34,010 nt of DNA. Source: a virus. Positions 1 to 5,521 of this stretch are shown here, one piece after another. The stretch lies in IMG/VR virus record IMGVR_UViG_3300020172_004712, positions 1 through 34,010 of that record, one strand, 5' to 3'. The translations under genes were made by a program, and so were the position numbers. Every line of letters starts with the position of its first letter. The first letter of the stretch is position 1. Below the pieces are notes generated by a model. That model made no database searches. It was given only the letters and a program-made list of their open reading frames with translations, and was not told the DNA's origin.

Positions 1-15
1 ATGACATGTAGCCAT
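1..15 (-). CDS. Possible start of a gene running off the left edge
   Basis: On the minus strand an ATG lies at 15-13 and another at 7-5. An AAAAAGGG stretch at about 18-25 could serve as ribosome binding site and is better spaced for the second ATG. Only a few codons are visible, so neither the frame nor the product can be judged. The tight packing to the right suggests that another small leftward gene begins here. Confidence 0.25.
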
Positions 16-41
16 AGCCCTTTTTAATTAAAACGATTAGA

Positions 42-176
42 TTACATCTTCTTTTTTTTCTTAGCTATTGCAGCCTGGATAAAGGGTGGAAGTTTCTTTT
101 GTGCTGCTGTAAGACCAGCTGTCTTTTTTGAAGCTGTCTTCTTAGGTGCAGCTGCTTTCTTTTTCATCATTGCCAT
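42..176 (-). CDS. Small lysine/alanine-rich basic protein, 44 aa
   Basis: A 44-codon frame opens MAMMKKKAAAPKK and ends in a run of lysines plus methionine. It lies two bases downstream of the 88-aa membrane protein gene, so it is probably translated from the same mRNA. About one third of the residues are lysine and alanine, giving a strongly positive charge and little predicted fold beyond a possible helix in the middle. Such proteins may bind nucleic acid or be packaged with DNA, but no family is recognised. The frame fits the gap exactly, which is the main support. Confidence 0.6.
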   Translation of the reverse strand: MAMMKKKAAAPKKTASKKTAGLTAAQKKLPPFIQAAIAKKKKKM

Positions 177-178
177 AA

Positions 179-445
179 TTACACCCCCTCTACTTTTTTC
201 TTTCCTTCAGTAGATTTTTTATAATGCCACATCATGTGACCCTGCATTTGGTCATCAACTTTGTCGACCTGCTCATCTACATGATCTATCTTTGAATGAA
301 GGTCAATGATCTGGTCCTTCACCTCTAGCAAGACAGAAGCTACTGTGTTATGATCATTTTTATTTTCTTTACGACTTTTTTGAATGAGAACAACCAGTGG
401 CCCCAAAATTACTGCTGAAATTATTGTAGACCAGAAAGCTGACAT
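179..445 (-). CDS. Membrane-anchored coiled-coil protein, holin-like (88 aa)
   Basis: Residues about 3-21 form one hydrophobic segment (FWSTIISAVILGPLVVLIQ), followed by basic residues and then a charged heptad-like region (residues 35-68, including VDEQVDKVDDQM) typical of a coiled coil, and a basic tail. This layout resembles short actinophage proteins annotated DUF2746 and sometimes proposed as holins. The similarity is recalled by layout, not demonstrated. A second, better holin candidate lies at 24287-24484, so this one may instead be an accessory lysis or membrane protein. It starts just after the stop of the 96-aa basic protein, with a GGTG-type ribosome site. Confidence 0.65.
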   Translation of the reverse strand: MSAFWSTIISAVILGPLVVLIQKSRKENKNDHNTVASVLLEVKDQIIDLHSKIDHVDEQVDKVDDQMQGHMMWHYKKSTEGKKKVEGV

Positions 446-448
446 GGT

Positions 449-739
449 TCACCATTTCACTTTATTAGCCCAGAAGGCTGCAGAAAGCTTACCCTTGGCG
501 ATGTTTGCTGCGTGGCGTGCTTTAAAAGACTTTCTTCTTGCTGCCTCTGATGAAGATTCGCCCTTCTTTGCTGGGGATCCTGAAACGCCTTGCTGTCCAA
601 AGCGAATGGTTTTAACTTTATCCCCTGACTTAGCGACGACCACATGTGACTTAGTGGGGTGGCTAGGTGTGCGCTTTGGTTTATTATAACCAGAAACTCC
701 AGCTTTAGTTAATCGTGAATCTTTTTTAGCAGCCATCAT
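449..739 (-). CDS. Basic phage protein resembling DUF6321 (96 aa)
   Basis: A strongly basic 96-aa protein. Recognisable segments are SRLTKAGVSGYNKPKRTPSH near the N-terminus, a glycine/serine-rich middle (FGQQGVSGSPAKKGES) and a helical C-terminus (FKARHAANIAKGKLSAAFWA) ending in VKW. This pattern is shared by many phage-encoded proteins grouped as DUF6321, function unknown. The charge and the conserved tail suggest nucleic-acid binding. Two ATGs lie in tandem at 739 and 736. The first is chosen because it forms an ATGA overlap with the stop of the preceding 36-aa gene. Confidence 0.8.
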   Translation of the reverse strand: MMAAKKDSRLTKAGVSGYNKPKRTPSHPTKSHVVVAKSGDKVKTIRFGQQGVSGSPAKKGESSSEAARRKSFKARHAANIAKGKLSAAFWANKVKW

Positions 740-846
740 TTTTTCTTTCTAGCTTTACGTTTTTTACCTAAAACTGGACCATTGCTTTTTTGATTACTGG
801 TACCCATGCGAGGACCACTTATATAGATAAATTTTTTTATTGCCAT
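736..846 (-). CDS. Tiny basic protein, 36 aa
   Basis: The frame opens MAIKKFIYISGPRMG and ends GKKRKARKKK. Its TGA overlaps the ATG of the next gene as ATGA, the usual sign of translational coupling in this genome. It lies three bases from the 49-aa gene upstream. The tail of nine basic residues in ten suggests nucleic-acid or membrane-surface contact. The ribosome site is weak, so translation probably depends on coupling to the upstream gene. No family is recognised. Confidence 0.55.
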   Translation of the reverse strand: MAIKKFIYISGPRMGTSNQKSNGPVLGKKRKARKKK

Positions 847-848
847 GG

Positions 849-998
849 TTACTTTTTGTTCTTGTAAGCCGTCCACTGACTTGAATAATGTCCACCTTTA
901 CGTGGAGTATCGATAACGTTCATTACTGAATCTTTCAATAACTTATAATAATTGTTGTCCGAAGAAGTCTTGCTTCCCCAACCCTTATCCTTAGCCAT
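849..998 (-). CDS. Small basic hypothetical protein, 49 aa
   Basis: The frame opens MAKDKGWGSK and contains NNYYKLLKDSVMNVIDTPRK, then ends AYKNKK. The start has a good ribosome site (AAGGTAGGT, about four bases before the ATG), so it is probably the first gene of the transcript that begins left of the hairpin at 1050-1078. It belongs to a run of five small genes, three of them markedly basic. No family is recognised. Confidence 0.6.
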   Translation of the reverse strand: MAKDKGWGSKTSSDNNYYKLLKDSVMNVIDTPRKGGHYSSQWTAYKNKK

Positions 999-1022
999 AA
1001 TGACCTACCTTAAAATAATAGT

Positions 1023-1051
1023 GTAATATATATAGTAATCCTATATAGCAA
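1023..1051 (-). promoter_or_regulatory. Candidate promoter for the 998-42 gene group
   Basis: On the minus strand TTGCTA (1051-1046) is followed after 17 bases by TATTAC (1028-1023), or after 15 bases by TATATT (1030-1025). The -35-like box resembles the TTGCAT box of the promoters at 5235-5298 and 17170-17199. It sits directly after the terminator hairpin and before a gene with a good ribosome site. Spacing and the -10 box are not ideal, so this is tentative. Confidence 0.35.
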
Positions 1052-1078
1052 AAAAGAGAGGCGCTGCCTCTCTTTTTT
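1050..1078. terminator. Bidirectional intrinsic terminator
   Basis: A perfect 13-bp inverted repeat (AAAAAAGAGAGGC, 1050-1062, and its complement, 1066-1078) encloses a 3-base loop. It gives a stem with a T-run on either strand. It lies 12 bases after the stop of the AT-hook-like gene (1091), so it ends the leftward transcript that begins near 5228. Confidence 0.85.
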
Positions 1079-1090
1079 GTCTATAATATG

Positions 1091-1405
1091 TTATTTTTTA
1101 TTTGGATTACTTTTTGGAGCAACCTTTTTTGTTGGTTTAGTGCCACTATGATTCTTGGATACTTGACCCTTTGGTCTACCAGGCTTTCTAGCCGGTGCTG
1201 TGGTCTTTGCTTTAGGGTTAATATCATTAGAATCGGCGGGCGTAATCTTGATATCTTTAGGGGTCGAATTGACAGAAGTGCTTGGAGTCATCCAAATAAT
1301 TGGCTTCTCTTCCTTAGCAATACTCTGATCATCTAAGTCGTATCCATCAATTTTTGTTTTCTTTTTAAATAGTATTTTTCTTGCTATTTTTCTAATTAGT
1401 TTCAT
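1091..1405 (-). CDS. Basic protein with an AT-hook-like motif (104 aa)
   Basis: Residues 1-18 are basic (RKIARKILFKKKTK), the middle is polar and proline/threonine-rich, and the C-terminal third carries RKPGRPKGQ, which matches the GRP core of AT-hook DNA minor-groove binding motifs, followed by a lysine- and proline-rich tail. The composition suggests a disordered DNA-binding protein. It is the last gene before the terminator at 1050-1078. The start has AAAAGGA about 12 bases upstream, rather far. AT-hook function is an inference from a short motif; a generic basic tail is the alternative. Confidence 0.6.
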   Translation of the reverse strand: MKLIRKIARKILFKKKTKIDGYDLDDQSIAKEEKPIIWMTPSTSVNSTPKDIKITPADSNDINPKAKTTAPARKPGRPKGQVSKNHSGTKPTKKVAPKSNPNKK

Positions 1406-1451
1406 AATTGTTTTTTATCCTTTTCCATATTTGTTAGCTAACTATTGTTTA

Positions 1452-1772
1452 TTATTTTCCTTGTTGTGATTCTTTAATCAACTGATATCTTTCGCCTGTT
1501 TCTTTTGAAACAATTGAAAAGCCATATGAAGCTGCAGCTTCGATCATTTCAGTTAATTTATCTTTATCTTCCAAAGAAACTTCATTCAATGGTAAAGTAA
1601 TACCTGCGTATACGTCGATATTCTCAAAATTACCAATGTTAATTTTTCTATTTACTCCACATATAAATACTGGATTAGTTGAAATAGATATTTCTGAACT
1701 CAAAATATTCACCACCTGGTCTATGGGAGAGTCTAATGACTGCTCCATTGCTGTTTTTGATATCTTAGGCAT
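1452..1772 (-). CDS. Conserved-looking phage protein of unknown function (106 aa)
   Basis: A mixed alpha/beta protein. The segment NRKINIGNFENIDVYAGITL (residues about 42-61) reads as paired beta strands. It is followed by a predicted helix (DKDKLTEMIEAAASYGF) and a lysine-rich end. The GNFE plus amphipathic strand pattern occurs in small proteins of other phages, but no named family can be assigned with confidence. Its start overlaps the end of the dNMP kinase gene by eight bases, so it is probably translated with it. Confidence 0.65.
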   Translation of the reverse strand: MPKISKTAMEQSLDSPIDQVVNILSSEISISTNPVFICGVNRKINIGNFENIDVYAGITLPLNEVSLEDKDKLTEMIEAAASYGFSIVSKETGERYQLIKESQQGK

Positions 1773-2562
1773 ACACGTCCGTAAAAGTTTGAACTAAATT
1801 TGTAGTAGCTAATGCTTGTTCCGCTATGTTTAAGTTGTCGGTATTAATTATAGCAGAGGCTTTTTCTTTTATCAAATCAATTTCTTGTTCTGATCTATGA
1901 TTCATTTGCTCGGGCGTCATTTCATGACCGTCTCGACGCATCATTCTTTCATTTCTAACTTCGTCAGATGCCTCGTAGCAAATGATTAATCCGTTGGGTT
2001 GATCAAGTATTTTCTTAGCTTCATTCTCAAATCTAACATCAGAGATAATGATAGCCATTGGCATATCTTGATCTTCAAACTCTGGAGTTCTCATATGAGA
2101 TCTGAATAATTTATTAGCTTTCAATATCCCCCACTTAGCAAAGCATTCTTCATCATACGCTCTGCATAGATCTCCTGCTTTTTGAAGGAAAGATCTAGGC
2201 TTATAGCCCTCAGGCTCTATGGGCAAATTGTAGATATCTTTCACTAACTGACAAAACATATCATAATCTGGAATAGTGCCTAAGGCATTTGAGCCAAAGA
2301 TATCATATACTGTTTGATGAATAGAGAATAGTTGACGGTCCTTTTGCCTAGTGCCAAGTGAGTTCTTTTTCACTGACGCTAGTTCATAAAGTGGTAAGGC
2401 AAAAAATAAGTGATCCCATTTAACGTGATTTGAAACAGGACTGACTTCTGCTTTAGGGACTATCTTTTCTGCAACTGATGTTTTTCCAGTTGCTGCCTTA
2501 CCTGCTAGGCCAATAACTATCGGATAATCTTTATAAAATTTTTTATCTTTAATCATATCCAT
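1765..2562 (-). CDS. Deoxynucleoside monophosphate kinase-like protein
   Basis: Predicted to phosphorylate dNMPs to dNDPs for phage DNA synthesis. The P-loop is GKAATGKT (residues 21-28, fitting GxxxxGKT), inside a beta-strand context VIGLAGKAATGKTSVAEKI. DVRFENEAKKI (175-185) is the second signature seen in phage dNMP kinases of the T4 gene 1 type. At 265 aa the length is close to that of T4 gp1 (about 240). It lies next to RNase H in the sigma-factor operon and complements the ribonucleotide reductase, ThyX and dCMP deaminase genes elsewhere in the window. Alternative ATG at residue 3. Substrate range cannot be read from sequence. Confidence 0.8.
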   Translation of the reverse strand: MDMIKDKKFYKDYPIVIGLAGKAATGKTSVAEKIVPKAEVSPVSNHVKWDHLFFALPLYELASVKKNSLGTRQKDRQLFSIHQTVYDIFGSNALGTIPDYDMFCQLVKDIYNLPIEPEGYKPRSFLQKAGDLCRAYDEECFAKWGILKANKLFRSHMRTPEFEDQDMPMAIIISDVRFENEAKKILDQPNGLIICYEASDEVRNERMMRRDGHEMTPEQMNHRSEQEIDLIKEKASAIINTDNLNIAEQALATTNLVQTFTDVYA

Positions 2563-2572
2563 ATTATACCAT

Positions 2573-3007
2573 TCATATCCTATTTATTTTCTCTTTTCTT
2601 ACTTCTAATTCATCTAAAAATTTATTTGCCAAGGCGTCTGGTTCCCAAACAAATGTTCTTTTAACTTGAATAACCCGAAAATTAAATTCATCTCTAATTT
2701 CCTCAATAGTCATCAGCAAGGGGATCAGAGCTGCACTCTTGCACTTCCATTTACCATTAACCTGATTAGCAACAACAGCTGAGTCTGTATATAAGATTGG
2801 GTCTATGAGATCAGCCATGGAACATATTAGCAGTCCAGCTATTACGGCCTCATACTCTGCCTCATTGTTAGTCCTAGGACCTAGGCCTCTGGCAAACTGT
2901 GCTATCTTTTTTCTATTGCGATAAACAACGACAGAGCATGCAGCTTCTCCGACCTTTTTTTGACCTTGTCCTCTAGATGCTCCATCGCAAAATACTTCTA
3001 TGTTCAT
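2573..3007 (-). CDS. Ribonuclease H (type I-like)
   Basis: Degrades RNA in RNA:DNA hybrids, most likely Okazaki primers. All four catalytic carboxylates of the RNase HI fold can be placed: D8 in FCDGASRG, E49 in TNNEAEYEA, D75 in LYTDSAVV and D124 in WEPDALANKF. The last motif replaces the usual HxGxxxNExAD-like loop with a shorter WEPDALAN version, as in the RVT_3/plant-type RNase H branch. At 144 aa it is a lone RNase H domain. It pairs functionally with the phage primase (10609-11811) and DNA polymerase. Its stop lies 10 bases from the kinase start. Confidence 0.88.
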   Translation of the reverse strand: MNIEVFCDGASRGQGQKKVGEAACSVVVYRNRKKIAQFARGLGPRTNNEAEYEAVIAGLLICSMADLIDPILYTDSAVVANQVNGKWKCKSAALIPLLMTIEEIRDEFNFRVIQVKRTFVWEPDALANKFLDELEVRKEKINRI

Positions 3008-3043
3008 AAATAAAAAGCCAATCTTAAAAACTTAAACACTTTT

Positions 3044-3250
3044 TCAATCAACCTTTACATCATAATCTATATTAAATCTTTTTGCTACTTCTGTTAGATT
3101 CTTTTTAAGACTTGATGATATCTGAATTGTTTTTGTTAATAGATATTTATTATTTTTATATTCAACTTGTGTTGGAAAATTGAGATCTTCTTTTTCTGTG
3201 GAATAAAATTCTTCAGATGTATTCAAACTTTTATAATGACCGATAAACAT
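3044..3250 (-). CDS. Hypothetical protein, 68 aa
   Basis: A short polar protein with alternating charged and hydrophobic residues and no membrane segment. A possible C-terminal helix is SSLKKNLTEVAKRFNID. The start has AAAGGA about nine bases upstream. It sits between RNase H and the helical 171-aa protein in the same direction. No family is recognised. Confidence 0.55.
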   Translation of the reverse strand: MFIGHYKSLNTSEEFYSTEKEDLNFPTQVEYKNNKYLLTKTIQISSSLKKNLTEVAKRFNIDYDVKVD

Positions 3251-3262
3251 ATTGTTTGTCCT

Positions 3263-3778
3263 TTAGTAGGTACTAAAATCCGATTCCTGATAGGAACCTT
3301 TTTCTTCTCTAAACGCAGCTACTTGCATGGCCTGCATTTTGTCCATTAGTTTTCTAGCTGATTCTGATGCTATTCTAGCTGATGTTTCCATTGCCTCAGC
3401 TAGGCTCATAATTGCTTCACAGGTGATCATTTCAGTATGCTGTGACTCTGCTGCTGCCATGGCTGAGGCTTCTCTTTCAGCTTCATTCTTTCCAGCTCTA
3501 TTTGATTTATAGACTCTTTTATAATTACCTTCTATGATCTTATATTGTGCTCTGGACATTCCGGCAAAGCGCGCTGCTCTACCATAGACGTTAGATGTGC
3601 GAGCAACCAGTGATGCAATAGTATCTATTCCTAGATCTATGATGTCAACCTCTGGAATTTCTACAAAATATTTACTACTTTTTTCTACGTCAGCGTATGC
3701 TTCGATAACCTCTTTTAATTGAGGTCCAAGAAAATTCTGCAATAGCTCTTGCAGTTTTTCCATTGATTGTAGGTTCAT
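3263..3778 (-). CDS. Mostly helical protein of unknown function (171 aa)
   Basis: Nearly the whole chain is predicted helical. The conserved-looking centre is ARFAGMSRAQYKIIEGNYKR (residues about 69-88), followed by an alanine- and glutamate-rich stretch (NEAEREASAMAAAESQ). The start overlaps the sigma factor stop as TAATG and has a GGAGAAG ribosome site, so it is co-translated with the sigma gene. Size, helical content and location among replication genes would fit a small recombination mediator or sigma partner, but no motif proves either. A second methionine lies at residue 6. Confidence 0.7.
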   Translation of the reverse strand: MNLQSMEKLQELLQNFLGPQLKEVIEAYADVEKSSKYFVEIPEVDIIDLGIDTIASLVARTSNVYGRAARFAGMSRAQYKIIEGNYKRVYKSNRAGKNEAEREASAMAAAESQHTEMITCEAIMSLAEAMETSARIASESARKLMDKMQAMQVAAFREEKGSYQESDFSTY

Positions 3779-4638
3779 TAATTCTTCTCCATATTAATTA
3801 GCATTGCGTATTCACTCAGATCATTTTCTATAATTAAATCTTTTACTTTATTTTTAATCTTAGATAAATGCTCTCTAACTGTATTCGGATGTTCATTAAC
3901 TTTTTGAGATATTTCACTGGATCGTTGTCCATCTACATATCTCCATTTTAAAAGCTGTCTTTCTTGCACTGTTAGTCTATCAAATGGCGCAATGTTTTTC
4001 TCGCCTAAGACCCAAAATTCATCAATTTTATCTGCAGCTAATAACTGTTCCATACTATACTCCACTGGATCTGCTTTAAAACCAATTACATAGTTCTCAT
4101 CGCCCTCATCATTAGTGGCATCGTCGTCCAATAATGGGAATGTCTTCCTGCCTAATTGATCAATAAGAAATGTATCTACGTTCTTTTTTAACAAATAAAA
4201 GAAATAGCTATATAAGAAACCACTAAAGGGAATTGGACCTTTAGCTGAATCCTTCCTTTCGTATCTTCCTATGCATTGAAAGAAGGTCATATATACTGTC
4301 TGTCTAATATCCTCTTCATCTCCGTACCTTTTTGCCATATAATGAATACCTCTCATGCATTCATTTATTACTCGCATATTGGATCCACTCATTTTATTCT
4401 TCATGAGAGCAAAGCGTGTTCCTGAATCCTTGATGAACAAAGAAATAAACCTTCGTATGTCATAGTCATTCAGGTTGAACTTTCCATAATATAATAGTGA
4501 AATATATTTAGTTAAAAAATTACTGAATACCTTTAATAATTCTTCTTGTGCTTTTGCTGAACCCTTTTTGGCCTTAGCGATTAGGTCTTGCATTTCATTC
4601 TCTTCTAAAGAGTAATATTGCTCCTTGTAAGCTGTCAT
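3778..4638 (-). CDS. Phage RNA polymerase sigma factor (sigma-70 family-like)
   Basis: Predicted to redirect host RNA polymerase to phage promoters. The N-terminal AKAKKGSAKAQEELLKVF (residues 21-38) looks like the start of region 2. DEEDIRQTVYMTFFQCIGRY (107-126) matches region 2.1-2.2. LTVQERQLLKWRYVDGQRSS (222-241) followed by EISQKVNEHPNTVREHLSKI (242-261) is a region 4 helix-turn-helix. Between the two region 2 parts lie about 65 extra residues, so region 2 seems split by an insertion. The acidic stretch 171-182 may be a linker. The start forms an ATGA overlap with the nuclease gene. Which promoters it serves is unknown; the late, virion block is the natural guess. Confidence 0.8.
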   Translation of the reverse strand: MTAYKEQYYSLEENEMQDLIAKAKKGSAKAQEELLKVFSNFLTKYISLLYYGKFNLNDYDIRRFISLFIKDSGTRFALMKNKMSGSNMRVINECMRGIHYMAKRYGDEEDIRQTVYMTFFQCIGRYERKDSAKGPIPFSGFLYSYFFYLLKKNVDTFLIDQLGRKTFPLLDDDATNDEGDENYVIGFKADPVEYSMEQLLAADKIDEFWVLGEKNIAPFDRLTVQERQLLKWRYVDGQRSSEISQKVNEHPNTVREHLSKIKNKVKDLIIENDLSEYAMLINMEKN

Positions 4639-5201
4639 TTTTTACCTTCCCAGTTAACTATGTACTGACTATAAAAAACCTTTATGTCTTCGTAGAAGAC
4701 AATTTGAGGAACTTCTATCTCAGCCATAAAATTCTTTGCGTCGTTTGAGTACTTACTTATGACGCATGTCATTTTTTTAAATTCATCAGGATAATACCTT
4801 TTAAATCTTTTTAATTTAATTTTACTTTTATCATCTAGATAGCCTTTAATCTCTACCCATTCACCATTTCGTTCTAGAAAAAAGTCAGGAGTATAACCCT
4901 TTGTTCCCCTTTTTATTGGGAAAGAAAAAACAGTAGGCTCAAATTTAAATTCTATTTTATAGATATTTAGGATTCTAACAAAGTTAGCTTCCCAGCTGGA
5001 TCTAACATTAAGTTCTATATCTTTCCTGAATCCAGTCTTAGTGTATTGGTACGCGTTACCCTTTTTTCTTGTGAAGACCCCATCATCCTCTAGGATTACT
5101 TTATCGATCTGCCTGTTTCTGATGTTATTCAAATTAGGTTGTTTTTTAAAAGAAGATTTTTCCAAAAAAAAGTCTTCTGCCTTGACAACATGTAGTTCCA
5201 T
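4635..5201 (-). CDS. PD-(D/E)XK nuclease (188 aa)
   Basis: A small endonuclease-like protein. Motifs in order: RSSWEANF with E71, YTPDFFLE with D106 and VEIKG with E117 and K119, the classic E-D-ExK arrangement. This layout resembles the TnsA / T7 endonuclease I-like branch found in many phages, suggesting a role in recombination junctions, host DNA breakdown or DNA end processing. The ATG at 5201 is chosen because AAGGA lies seven bases upstream and the promoter at 5235-5263 would place transcription start near 5228. An upstream GTG at 5243 overlaps the promoter and has no ribosome site. It is the first gene of the sigma-factor operon. Confidence 0.8.
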   Translation of the reverse strand: MELHVVKAEDFFLEKSSFKKQPNLNNIRNRQIDKVILEDDGVFTRKKGNAYQYTKTGFRKDIELNVRSSWEANFVRILNIYKIEFKFEPTVFSFPIKRGTKGYTPDFFLERNGEWVEIKGYLDDKSKIKLKRFKRYYPDEFKKMTCVISKYSNDAKNFMAEIEVPQIVFYEDIKVFYSQYIVNWEGKK

Positions 5202-5234
5202 TATGATATCCTTAATGCCTGTAAGCGTATATAT

Positions 5235-5263
5235 ATTATACACTAAAAAATAAAAATATGCAA
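5235..5263 (-). promoter_or_regulatory. Leftward promoter for the nuclease-sigma operon
   Basis: On the minus strand TTGCAT (5263-5258), 17 bases, then a perfect TATAAT (5240-5235). Start of transcription is expected near 5228, giving a leader of about 27 bases with an AAGGA ribosome site before the ATG at 5201. Its -35 box forms one half of an inverted repeat with the rightward promoter. Confidence 0.75.
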
Positions 5264-5269
5264 AACGAC

Positions 5270-5298
5270 TTGCATTACCACTAAGAAGGAAGTATACT
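5270..5298 (+). promoter_or_regulatory. Rightward promoter of the lone plus-strand gene
   Basis: TTGCAT (5270-5275), 17 bases, then TATACT (5293-5298). This is the mirror image of the leftward promoter; the two -35 boxes are ATGCAA and TTGCAT separated by six bases. The expected start of transcription is about 5304-5306, right at the ATG at 5306, so the mRNA may be leaderless. AGAAGGA at 5284-5290 would be upstream of the transcript and too far from the ATG (15 bases). Confidence 0.65.
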
Positions 5299-5305
5299 AA
5301 TCACC

Positions 5306-5470
5306 ATGAACACATTAACACACATCATCAACACAGCAATTGAAACCATTGACAACGAGATTATCGAGGACTTGGTTGTAGACCTCGGTTATGACTACGG
5401 CGATGCCGTTAAGGTAGTCACAGAGTTCAATGATTTCGATTTTGCTATCGATTCAGATTCAACTTTCTGA
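5306..5470 (+). CDS. Very acidic 54-aa protein, only plus-strand gene
   Basis: The frame opens MNTLTHIINTAIETIDNEII and ends FDFAIDSDSTF. Nine aspartates and four glutamates face one lysine and no arginine, so net charge is about -12. Codons favour C- and G-ending forms (GAC, ATC, GAG, GTC), unlike the A/T-ending neighbours, as in highly expressed genes. It has its own promoter, a probable leaderless start and its own terminator. No family is recognised. Small acidic phage proteins often act as DNA mimics or inhibitors of host proteins, or as antitoxins; here that is inference from charge, size and placement. Reading frame, promoter and terminator agree, so the gene itself is likely real. Confidence 0.7.
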   Translation: MNTLTHIINTAIETIDNEIIEDLVVDLGYDYGDAVKVVTEFNDFDFAIDSDSTF

Positions 5471-5497
5471 TTCTTTTTAAAAACTACGTATAGAATT

Positions 5498-5521
5498 GGG
5501 GCTGGGAAACCAGCCCCTTTT
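5498..5521 (+). terminator. Intrinsic terminator of the plus-strand gene
   Basis: GGGGCTGG (5498-5505), a GAAA tetraloop (5506-5509) and CCAGCCCC (5510-5517), followed by TTTT. The perfect 8-bp GC-rich stem with a stable loop lies 27 bases after the stop at 5470 and touches the stop of the convergent nuclease gene at 5522. On the minus strand no good T-run follows, so it mainly stops the rightward transcript. Confidence 0.85.

Noticed and set aside
384-689. Plus-strand 101-aa frame opposite the DUF6321-like gene
   Set aside because: Antisense shadow; the minus frame is a recognisable phage protein with coupled neighbours.
1433-1442. Palindrome GTTAGCTAAC between two genes as an operator
   Set aside because: A single 10-bp palindrome in AT-rich DNA without promoter boxes beside it; expected by chance.
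2562-2567. TATAAT on the minus strand before the dNMP kinase gene
   Set aside because: Overlaps the start codon region and lacks a -35 box; it would begin the transcript inside the coding sequence.
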